In this document: positions 6,419-11,731 of the stretch, in pieces
How the letters are laid out: each line of letters starts with the position of its first letter
Numbering within the stretch: position 1 is the stretch's first letter
NCBI GenBank assembly: GCA_043811005.1
Contig: JBDRNO010000294.1
Coordinates: 1 to 11,731, forward strand
Direction of reading: 5' to 3'
DNA: 11,731 nt
Origin: JBDRNO01 sp043811005
Lineage (GTDB): Bacteria > Bacteroidota > Bacteroidia > NORP154
Program-made: the position numbers and the translations under genes
The notes under the pieces: model-generated
What the model was told of the DNA's origin: nothing
The model's database searches: none
The model's input: only the letters and a program-made list of their open reading frames with translations

Positions 6419-8557
6419 ATGAAAAAAGAACAACCTGATACATTATTCAACAAAGAAATATCTTTTGATGAATTCAAAAGGGAAGTATTAAATGATTACC
6501 GGACAGTAAATGAAATCAGGCAAGTTAGTTTGCCTGGAAGAAAAGAAGAGCAAACCGGTAAGGCAAGTTCATATACTTTCGTTGAAGGAACGGAAGTGGC
6601 TCAGCTTGCCATGGCTAAACAATTCAGGAATGGAGATTTTCATACCGGCTATTACCACGATCATTCCTTTTTTATAGCTGCCGGTTTATTAACCGTTCAG
6701 GAACTTTTCTCTCAGCTTTACACCCAAAAAGATGTAGATGCTAACCCTTCACCTGCAGAAAGACATACGAATACGCTTTTCGGCACACGCTTACTGGATC
6801 CTGACGGAAGCTGGAAAGACATCACAAAAATGAAAAATTCATCTGCTGTTCCTCCCTCTACGGGCAGTTTGATGCCTCGCTTACTTGGTTTGGCTCATGC
6901 ATCAAAAATATACAAGGGAAATAAAGACCTTTATCATCTGAAGCAATTATCAGATCATGGTAATGAAGTGGCTTTTGGAACAACAGGAATTACAGAAACT
7001 TACCGGGGACTATTCCCTGAAGCATTTAATGCTGCCTGCACATTACAGGTACCATTAGCGCTGTCAATATTGGATTACGAATATGGGTTGCCTGTTACCT
7101 CGAAATACCCGGGTACAAATGATGGATATGAAATATTTAAAGTTAAAGGTTGGGATTACCCGGCGCTTTGTGAAGTATATGAAAAAGCTGTTAAACTTGT
7201 AAGAAGTAATCAAATACCTGTTCTTATCCATATTGTCGAAATAACACAGCCGCAAAGTCATTCCTCATCCAACCGGGACAAAAAATATAAATCAATAGAG
7301 AGAACTCTATCAGAAAAAAATATTGATTGCCTAGGGAAAATGCGTGAATGGATCCTTGCCACAGCAATTGCAACCGAAAAAGAACTGGATAAAATTGAAG
7401 AAGATGCAAAAAAGCATGTTATTGATGCCCCGAAAGCGGCACTGAAAGGAGTAACGCAACCTATAAAAGACGAGATCAATGAAGTATCAACCATGTTTGA
7501 TGAAATTGCCTCACAAAATAATAACGAAGTTAAACCCACCTATAATCAAAATGCGGAAATGGTTGATGGCAGGGTCATCCTGAGAGACAATTTTGATGCT
7601 ATTTTAGCACAAAAGCCTGAGGTACTGGTCATTGGTAAAGATGTGGGGCAGACGGGTGGTGTTAATCAGGGATTAGAGGGCTTGCAGGCGAAATACGGAG
7701 AACTCAGAGTGTTCGACACCGGTATTAGTGAGGCAACATTGGTGGGACAGGCAACCGGGTTGGCGTTGAGAGGACTGCGGCCTGTTGTTGATATTCAAGA
7801 TATTGATTGCTTGCTCAATGCAATCCATATTATGAGAAACGACCTCGCTACGCTTCATAAAAGGACCAATAGCGGACAAAAAGCGCCTGTTATTATTCGT
7901 ATCCGCGGAGGGATACGGCATTCCGGCTCTCATATTGGCATGATCATTAGTGCACTAAGGGGAATATATGTTTGCGTACCGGGTAATATGACACAGGCAG
8001 CCGGCTTTTACAATACCCTTCTAACTTCCGATGCCCCCGGGTTGATCATTGAATCATCGAATGATTACAATTTAAAAGAAAAAATGCCCTCCAACCCTGG
8101 AGAATTTAAGCCCCCCCTTGGTGCTCCGGAAATATTGAATGAAGGGACTGATATAACGCTGGTAACTTATGGTTCTATGTGCAAAATAGCTGTAGATGCT
8201 GTTCAACAATTATCTGAAGTAAATATTTCTGTTGAATTAATAGATGTGCAAACACTTCTCCCATTCGACATTCACCACAAAGTGGTTGAATCTCTCAAAA
8301 AAACCAACCGTATTGTCTTCATTGACGAGGATGTCCCGGGAGGCGCTACTGCCTATATGATGCAGAAAGTCATTGAGGAACAAGGAGGTTACAACTACTT
8401 AGACTCCAAGCCAAAAACGCTTTCTGCCAGGGAACTTCATCCTGCTCAATGTACTGATGGGAATTATTTCCGTAAACCAAGTGTTGAGGATATTTTTGAT
8501 GTGGTGTATGAGCTGATGAATGAAGCAAACCCGGGTAAATATCCTGAAATATATTAA
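6419..8557 (+). CDS. Fused E1 alpha/beta thiamine-diphosphate 2-oxoacid dehydrogenase
   Basis: This 712-residue protein joins both E1 subunits of a 2-oxoacid dehydrogenase complex (pyruvate or branched-chain type). The alpha-like half (about 55-275) includes GYYHDHSF, MPRLLGLAHASK, VAFGTTGITETYRGLF and SILDYEYGLPV, then VLIHIVEITQPQSHSSS, as in Bacteroidota fused E1 proteins. A helical linker (about 290-375) follows. The beta-like half (about 382-700) has VIGKDVGQTGGVNQGLEGLQ, FDTGISEATLVGQATGLAL with the conserved Glu, and the C-terminal transketolase fold (VELIDVQTLLPFD, FIDEDVPGGA). It would decarboxylate a 2-oxoacid with ThDP and pass the acyl group to an E2, which is not in the window. 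In the alpha half the Mg-ligand Asp expected in the GDxxTSEG motif appears to be Ile191, so cofactor binding deserves checking. The gene starts 49 bp after the phosphatase, with no terminator seen between. Confidence 0.88.
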   Translation: MKKEQPDTLFNKEISFDEFKREVLNDYRTVNEIRQVSLPGRKEEQTGKASSYTFVEGTEVAQLAMAKQFRNGDFHTGYYHDHSFFIAAGLLTVQELFSQLYTQKDVDANPSPAERHTNTLFGTRLLDPDGSWKDITKMKNSSAVPPSTGSLMPRLLGLAHASKIYKGNKDLYHLKQLSDHGNEVAFGTTGITETYRGLFPEAFNAACTLQVPLALSILDYEYGLPVTSKYPGTNDGYEIFKVKGWDYPALCEVYEKAVKLVRSNQIPVLIHIVEITQPQSHSSSNRDKKYKSIERTLSEKNIDCLGKMREWILATAIATEKELDKIEEDAKKHVIDAPKAALKGVTQPIKDEINEVSTMFDEIASQNNNEVKPTYNQNAEMVDGRVILRDNFDAILAQKPEVLVIGKDVGQTGGVNQGLEGLQAKYGELRVFDTGISEATLVGQATGLALRGLRPVVDIQDIDCLLNAIHIMRNDLATLHKRTNSGQKAPVIIRIRGGIRHSGSHIGMIISALRGIYVCVPGNMTQAAGFYNTLLTSDAPGLIIESSNDYNLKEKMPSNPGEFKPPLGAPEILNEGTDITLVTYGSMCKIAVDAVQQLSEVNISVELIDVQTLLPFDIHHKVVESLKKTNRIVFIDEDVPGGATAYMMQKVIEEQGGYNYLDSKPKTLSARELHPAQCTDGNYFRKPSVEDIFDVVYELMNEANPGKYPEIY

Positions 8558-8647
8558 ACTTCTATTATTGGAATTCGATGTATTTGTATAAAAAACGTAA
8601 CTATGCTTACTAAATTAGCGTTAAAATAGTAACTAATAATTTTCAAT

Positions 8648-8878
8648 ATGGTAAATTATAAGAACATCATCACCCTTGAACCTGACAAGAGAGGGGGTAA
8701 ACCTTGTATCAGGGGTATGAGGATTACTGTTTATGATGTGTTATCATGGCTTGCTTCGGGAATGAGTAAAGAAGATATCCTGAAAGATTTTCCTGAACTA
8801 ACTAAAGAAGACATTCTTGCCTGTCTTCAATTTGCTGCAGAAGGTGAAAAGCAGTCATTATATGAACTCCATAAGTGA
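8648..8878 (+). CDS. DUF433 antitoxin (VapB45-like)
   Basis: A 76-residue protein with the complete DUF433 pattern: ITLEPDKRGGKPCIRGMRITVYDVLSWLASGMSxEDIL, followed by FPELTKEDILACLQFAA. The fold is a small helical, HTH-like domain. DUF433 proteins are the antitoxin and DNA-binding partners of DUF5615 PIN-like toxins, and that partner follows directly. The stop TGA overlaps the GTG start of the toxin gene (GTGA, 8875-8878), so translation is probably coupled. The 90 bp upstream of ATG 8648 should hold the promoter, but no clean -7/-33 pair was found. Confidence 0.92.
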   Translation: MVNYKNIITLEPDKRGGKPCIRGMRITVYDVLSWLASGMSKEDILKDFPELTKEDILACLQFAAEGEKQSLYELHK

Positions 8879-9207
8879 AATTACTCTTCGACCAAAATAT
8901 TTCCAGATATCTTATTGTCCTATTAGAGGATTATTTCCCTGATTCAAATCATGTTTTTGAATTAGGACTTCAAACTGCTACAGACATAACTATTTGGAAA
9001 TATGCCCTTGAAAATCATTATACAATAGTTACTCAAGATTCTGATTTTTATTTCCTAACTTTAATTTATGATTTTCCTCCCAAAGTTATATGGCTACGTT
9101 ATGGTAATACTACTACACAATTCATTTTTAACGTCTTTAGAAAAAAACACCAAATTGTTGTAGAATTTATTAATAGTGAGCAAAATGCATGTTTAGAGCT
9201 ATATTGA
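8875..9207 (+). CDS. DUF5615 PIN-like toxin (VapC45-like ribonuclease)
   Basis: A 110-residue protein starting at GTG 8875, which overlaps the antitoxin stop by four bases. It begins MKLLFDQNIS with Asp6 in the usual position of the first PIN acidic residue, has Asp37 before IW, TQDSDF (Asp55 and Asp57), and PPKVIWLRYGN, the standard order of DUF5615 motifs. These proteins are predicted metal-dependent RNases that act as toxins and are held inactive by the DUF433 partner. All expected acidic residues are present, so the module looks intact. murQ starts only 7 bp after the stop and may be transcribed with it. Confidence 0.9.
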   Translation: MKLLFDQNISRYLIVLLEDYFPDSNHVFELGLQTATDITIWKYALENHYTIVTQDSDFYFLTLIYDFPPKVIWLRYGNTTTQFIFNVFRKKHQIVVEFINSEQNACLELY

Positions 9208-9214
9208 TAAATCC

Positions 9215-10018
9215 ATGTCTAAAAAGATCACCGAATCCGATTCCTGTTACGACCATCTTGAGAAGATGAGCGTAATGGACTTGTTGATTAACATCAACAA
9301 CGAGGATAAAACCGTTGCCCATTCTGTTGAAAAAATATTACCTCAAATAGAAGCCCTGGTAAATGTCATAATTAATAAAATGCAAAATGGCGGCCGGCTT
9401 TTTTATATCGGTGCCGGAACAAGCGGCAGGTTAGGGATCGTGGATGCTTCGGAATGTCCTCCCACTTATGGTGTTGAGCATGGTTTGGTTATGGGTTTAA
9501 TAGCAGGTGGCGATGGCGCTGTTCGAAAATCTGTGGAGTTTGCTGAAGACGACCCCGAAGGCGGATGGAATGACCTGAAGAAACACAATATCAGCGAAAA
9601 AGATGTCGTGATCGGCATTGCCGCCTCAGGTACTACTCCTTATGTAGTTGGTGCATTACAGAGATGCAACCAGCACAAAATCATAACCGGAGCCATCACC
9701 TGCAACCCTGACAGCCCTCTGGCTATGGAAGCATTATATCCCATAGAAGTTGTTACAGGGCCTGAATTCGTTACCGGCAGCACCCGGATGAAAGCCGGAA
9801 CCGCACAAAAGCTGGTGCTGAACATGATATCAACATCAGTTATGGTAAAATCCGGCAGAGTTAAAGGAAGCAAAATGGTGGATATGCAACTGAGCAACAA
9901 AAAGCTGGTTGAGAGGGGAACCAGGATGATAATGGAAGCACTGGAGGTTTCTGATAACGAAGCAAAGAAGATGCTGATGAAGTACGGGAGTGTGAGGAAG
10001 GCGGTTGGGAGTAAGTAG
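9215..10018 (+). CDS. murQ: N-acetylmuramic acid 6-phosphate etherase
   Basis: The 267-residue product cleaves the lactyl ether of MurNAc-6-phosphate to give GlcNAc-6-phosphate and D-lactate, a step in recycling cell-wall muramic acid in the cytoplasm. The SIS-domain signature is clear: NNEDKTVAHSVEK, GGRLFYIGAGTSGRLGIVDASECPPTYG, IAGGDGAVRKSVEFAEDD, IAASGTTPYVVGAL, GPEFVTGSTRMKAGTAQKLVLNM. Glu80 (DASE) and Glu111 (FAEDD) are 31 residues apart, matching the catalytic pair of the E. coli enzyme. It is shorter than the E. coli protein (298 aa) at both ends, but all core motifs are complete. The ATG at 9215 gives a natural N-terminus. No sugar-kinase or transport partner is in view; its immediate neighbour is a toxin-antitoxin pair. 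Confidence 0.96.
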   Translation: MSKKITESDSCYDHLEKMSVMDLLININNEDKTVAHSVEKILPQIEALVNVIINKMQNGGRLFYIGAGTSGRLGIVDASECPPTYGVEHGLVMGLIAGGDGAVRKSVEFAEDDPEGGWNDLKKHNISEKDVVIGIAASGTTPYVVGALQRCNQHKIITGAITCNPDSPLAMEALYPIEVVTGPEFVTGSTRMKAGTAQKLVLNMISTSVMVKSGRVKGSKMVDMQLSNKKLVERGTRMIMEALEVSDNEAKKMLMKYGSVRKAVGSK

Positions 10019-10066
10019 TAACAGAGGTAATGGTATTGTGATAAGTAGGGAAGTATTAAAACAGTG

Positions 10067-10130
10067 AAACGGGGAAACGGAGAAACGGGGAAACGGGGAA
10101 TCGGGGAAACGGGGAAACGGAGATTCAGGG
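10067..10130. repeat. 8-bp tandem repeat (AAACGGRG)
   Basis: Seven successive 8-bp units from 10067 to 10122, five AAACGGGG-like and two AAACGGAG, one of the former varied to AATCGGGG, followed by a decayed eighth unit. The array lies about 50 bp after the murQ stop in non-coding DNA. It is strongly purine-biased on the plus strand. Copy number is likely to vary among strains. Confidence 0.9.
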
Positions 10131-10203
10131 GTTATATCATTATGTTAAAAAATTATAATACTGAAATTTACACTCATATTGCGGTAAAACCGGTATAGAG
10201 AAA

Positions 10204-10232
10204 TTGTTAATCCACTGGATTTTATATCTTTG
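10204..10232 (+). promoter_or_regulatory. Candidate Bacteroidota-type promoter for the T9SS protein gene
   Basis: TATCTTTG at 10225-10232 matches the -7 motif TAnnTTTG exactly, and TTG at 10204-10206 lies 18 bp upstream in the -33 position. Transcription would start near 10239, leaving about 120 nt of leader before ATG 10358. Together with the tandem repeat and the inverted-repeat arm this accounts for the 339-bp gap after murQ; nothing else was recognised there. Confidence 0.5.
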
Positions 10233-10280
10233 AAACAAATAAATACATAGTTCAAATAACGGTAATACTGTTAGCCATAC

Positions 10281-10295
10281 GTTGGCGGTAATGCT
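10281..10295 (+). repeat. Left arm of inverted repeat flanking the T9SS protein gene
   Basis: GTTGGCGGTAATGCT reappears as its reverse complement with two differences at 11208-11222, just past the stop of the gene between them. The pair brackets the whole coding sequence. The left arm is preceded by GTTAGCC at 10270-10276. Confidence 0.5.
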
Positions 10296-10357
10296 TAATG
10301 CCATCTTCTAATGACAACTTAAACTAAAAAAATAATTTAACCTTAAAATTCATTGAC

Positions 10358-11203
10358 ATGAAAAAGATTATTAAAAGTTTTTTTGCAATTTCCTTCTTGT
10401 TTGCATTCCATTCACAACTATTCGGACAAATCACACTTGAATATGTTTATCCCGGTGCAATGCAAAAATTGTATATGATTAATTTTGAAATTTCAGGTAT
10501 GAAATATTTAGTTAAAAGTGATGTTCAAGGCAATCGCTTTCTAAAATTCTACAATCTTAATCATTCACTTTGGAAAACAATTAATTGTAATTCTTTTCCA
10601 ACAACAGAACTTTGTGGTTCTCCGGGGACTTTTATCTATAATTTTGATGCACTTTATATTTCAGAAACCCTTTTCGATTGTGACACTGCAATTGAATTCA
10701 TGTATTTTTCACAAAGTGACTGTAGATGGTTTACAAGTATATACAAAGAAAATGGAACTGCATTACTGGTCGCAGACAGTTCAGCTCCTTTAGTGAAAAT
10801 CAATATACCACAACAGTATAGGCCAATTTACAATACTCCATTGGGGACTAAACTGATATTATCGCATAAAAATGGAACAGCTCGAGTATACGATTTACCC
10901 TGTAGCTTGACTACTGTAATTGATCAAATGCTGCCTTGGGATAACAACAATTCAGACTTTACTGTATTTCCAAATCCTTCATCCAATAAAACAACTATTG
11001 AATATCATTTACCAAATGAAATTAATCAGGCAGAAATTATTCTTACTGATTCACGAGGAATTGAAGTTAAACGCTATCATGTTGATAATAATTTCTGTAA
11101 CATTGTCATAGACCAAAATGAAATTGCACCTGGATTGTACTTCTATACATTAATTGCTCAAGACAAAATTCTAAATTCAAAGAAAATTATTATTATAAAA
11201 TAA
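10358..11203 (+). CDS. Secreted protein of unknown function with T9SS C-terminal sorting domain
   Basis: The 281-residue product starts with a clear signal peptide (MKKIIKSFFAISFLFAFHSQ, cleavage near LFGQ, residue 24). Residues about 25-190 form a beta-rich region with several cysteines (NCNSF, ELCGSPG, FDCDT, SDCRW) that I cannot assign to a family. Residues about 200-281 are a type A T9SS sorting domain: FTVFPNPSSNKTTIEYHLP, ILTDSRGIEVKR, and the closing IAPGLYFYTLIAQDKILNSKKIIII pattern. The protein is expected to cross the outer membrane by T9SS and be attached or released. It has its own candidate promoter and is flanked by inverted repeats, so it looks like a free-standing, possibly mobile unit. 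Its AT-rich sequence contrasts somewhat with murQ. Confidence 0.85.
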   Translation: MKKIIKSFFAISFLFAFHSQLFGQITLEYVYPGAMQKLYMINFEISGMKYLVKSDVQGNRFLKFYNLNHSLWKTINCNSFPTTELCGSPGTFIYNFDALYISETLFDCDTAIEFMYFSQSDCRWFTSIYKENGTALLVADSSAPLVKINIPQQYRPIYNTPLGTKLILSHKNGTARVYDLPCSLTTVIDQMLPWDNNNSDFTVFPNPSSNKTTIEYHLPNEINQAEIILTDSRGIEVKRYHVDNNFCNIVIDQNEIAPGLYFYTLIAQDKILNSKKIIIIK

Positions 11204-11207
11204 AAAT

Positions 11208-11222
11208 AGCACTACCGCTAAC
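11208..11222 (-). repeat. Right arm of inverted repeat flanking the T9SS protein gene
   Basis: AGCACTACCGCTAAC is the inverted partner of 10281-10295 (13 of 15 positions agree) and begins four bases after the stop codon. Such tight placement after a stop is typical of cassette boundaries, but no full recombination site could be defined. Confidence 0.5.
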
Positions 11223-11229
11223 ACGGGTG

Positions 11230-11245
11230 GCTGTTGCACAACAGC
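11230..11245. repeat. Short palindrome after the T9SS protein gene
   Basis: GCTGTTGCACAACAGC is a perfect 16-bp palindrome (GCTGTT arms, GCAC centre). It is not followed by a T-run, so a terminator role is doubtful. It may belong to the same flanking element as the adjacent inverted-repeat arm. Confidence 0.5.
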
Positions 11246-11267
11246 TGGAAAGTGAATTTTATGATTA

Positions 11268-11414
11268 TTGACTTACCCCGACTTTTAAGTCGGGGATGAT
11301 AATCAATAATACTAATTTGGGCTTTAGCCCTTAATTAGAAGGGATTTCAGGGGTTAAAACCCCAGATTATATCACTATGACTTAACCCCCGACCTGAAGG
11401 TCGGGGTAAGTCAA
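11268..11414. mobile_element. MITE/REPIN-like element with four stacked hairpins
   Basis: A perfect 15-bp terminal inverted repeat (TTGACTTACCCCGAC at 11268-11282, complement at 11400-11414) encloses 117 bp. Inside are four stem-loops in a row: CCCCGACTT/AAGTCGGGG (11276-11295), CTAATT..GGGCT/AGCCC..AATTAG (11312-11338), GGGGTT/AACCCC (11350-11363) and CCCCGACCT/AGGTCGGGG (11387-11406). The first and last hairpins are near copies, as in REP doublets. There is no coding capacity, so mobility would need a transposase supplied elsewhere. The hairpins could also help stop transcription converging from both sides. Confidence 0.75.
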
Positions 11415-11443
11415 ATTCATCTTTTTTGAGTTGTGCCACAGGC

Positions 11444-11731
11444 ATCGAGTAGCCCGCCCCGCCAGATACTGACGGGGTGGGGCTCTCACACCACTGTACG
11501 TACGGGTCTCGTATACAGCGGTTCGTTAAGCATACCAGACCGCTCTTTACACCAGTCTGGCTTTTCCTTACTTTATGATAAGGCTGGCAAACTCAAGCAT
11601 TTGAACCTCCTTATCGAATTTCAGTCTACCTAACGTTCAGTCCTTCAGTACTCCGTGAGACTTCCACCTATCTTATGGTGGCTCGTGTTCCTGTACCTAC
11701 TATGACCTCGGCTGACTTCTCACCTTAACCA
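11444..11731 (-). ncRNA. Group II intron, 3' portion with domains V and VI
   Basis: Read on the minus strand, 11524 to 11488 forms a domain V hairpin (GAACCGCTGTATACG, loop AGAC, then CCGTACGTACAGTGGTGT) with the usual two-base bulge. It is followed directly by domain VI (11487-11444), whose GAG-AGCCC / GGGCT-A-CTC stem leaves a single bulged A (T at 11450 on the plus strand) seven bases from the 3' end, the expected branchpoint. The intron ends ...CTACTCGAT at 11444; the 3' exon starts GCCTGTGGCAC. Further upstream, 11731-11612 holds sequence typical of the region before the intron-encoded protein (GGTGAGAAGTCAGCCGAGGT, GGACTGAACGTTAGGTAGA). A hairpin at 11535-11560 occupies what remains of domain III/IV. 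The 5' end lies beyond the window. Confidence 0.85.
11568..11600 (-). pseudogene. Residual start of the deleted intron-encoded protein
   Basis: A strong Shine-Dalgarno AAGGAGG (11612-11606) precedes ATG 11600, which opens only ten codons (MLEFASLIIK) before TAA. In related introns the reverse transcriptase/maturase starts at this point, commonly with MLE. Domain V begins only about 45 bases after the stop, so the protein of roughly 400 or more residues must have been lost from domain IV. The peptide itself is unlikely to be functional. Confidence 0.55.

Noticed and set aside
8558..8647. Promoter of the DUF433/DUF5615 pair at TGTATTTG (8579-8586)
   Set aside because: It departs from TAnnTTTG and no -33 element lies at a suitable distance, so I could not support it.
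10067..10130. Possible CRISPR array
   Set aside because: The units are only 8 bp and directly adjacent, with no spacers, so it is a simple tandem repeat.
11433..11633. Plus-strand 66-codon ORF near the right edge
   Set aside because: It lies antisense to group II intron domains V and VI. ORFs of this kind are a known misannotation of intron RNA.

Overview
The window looks like chromosomal DNA from a member of the Bacteroidota, probably an environmental or metagenome-assembled lineage. Three things point there. Two secreted proteins carry type IX secretion (T9SS) C-terminal sorting domains. TPR plus SpoIIE-type phosphatases and a fused E1 alpha/beta 2-oxoacid dehydrogenase are gene types common in this phylum. 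Bacteroidota-style -7 motifs (TAnnTTTG) sit upstream of some genes. Base composition is moderately AT-rich, and no rRNA or tRNA gene was recognised.

Layout, left to right. (1) Positions 1-384 hold the 3' end of a SpoIIE-like serine phosphatase. (2) Positions 385-576 hold what looks like a group II intron maturase relic on the minus strand. (3) Positions 577-2487, minus strand, encode a secreted multidomain protein with a GH75 chitosanase-like catalytic domain and a T9SS tail. (4) Positions 2760-3652 hold a HipBA-type toxin-antitoxin remnant: an intact XRE antitoxin gene behind a promoter framed by two identical palindromes, followed by a hipA that has lost its N-terminus and kinase core. (5) Positions 3653-3900 are non-coding, with a cruciform-like element. 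(6) Positions 3901-6369 encode a full TPR/transmembrane/SpoIIE phosphatase, paralogous to the fragment at the left edge and interrupted by several in-frame palindromic repeats. (7) Positions 6419-8557 encode a fused E1 alpha/beta 2-oxoacid dehydrogenase. (8) Positions 8648-9207 encode a DUF433/PIN-like toxin-antitoxin pair with overlapping genes, followed after 7 bp by murQ (9215-10018). (9) Positions 10019-10357 are non-coding, with an 8-bp tandem repeat and a good candidate promoter. (10) Positions 10358-11203 encode a small secreted T9SS protein flanked by inverted repeats. (11) Positions 11268-11414 form a MITE/REPIN-like cluster of four hairpins. (12) From 11444 to the right edge lies the 3' part of a minus-strand group II intron, with recognisable domains V and VI and a bulged branchpoint A. 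Its intron-encoded protein appears to have been reduced to about ten codons.

The genes do not form one pathway. The ordinary functions are signalling (two PP2C-type phosphatases), central metabolism (E1), cell-wall recycling (MurQ) and secretion (two T9SS cargo proteins). Between them lie mobile or parasitic elements: two toxin-antitoxin loci, two group II intron traces, in-frame palindromes and hairpin repeats. The most notable items are the ORF-less group II intron, the T9SS-exported GH75-like enzyme, the palindromes domesticated inside a coding sequence, and the orphan HipB that keeps its operator after its toxin decayed.
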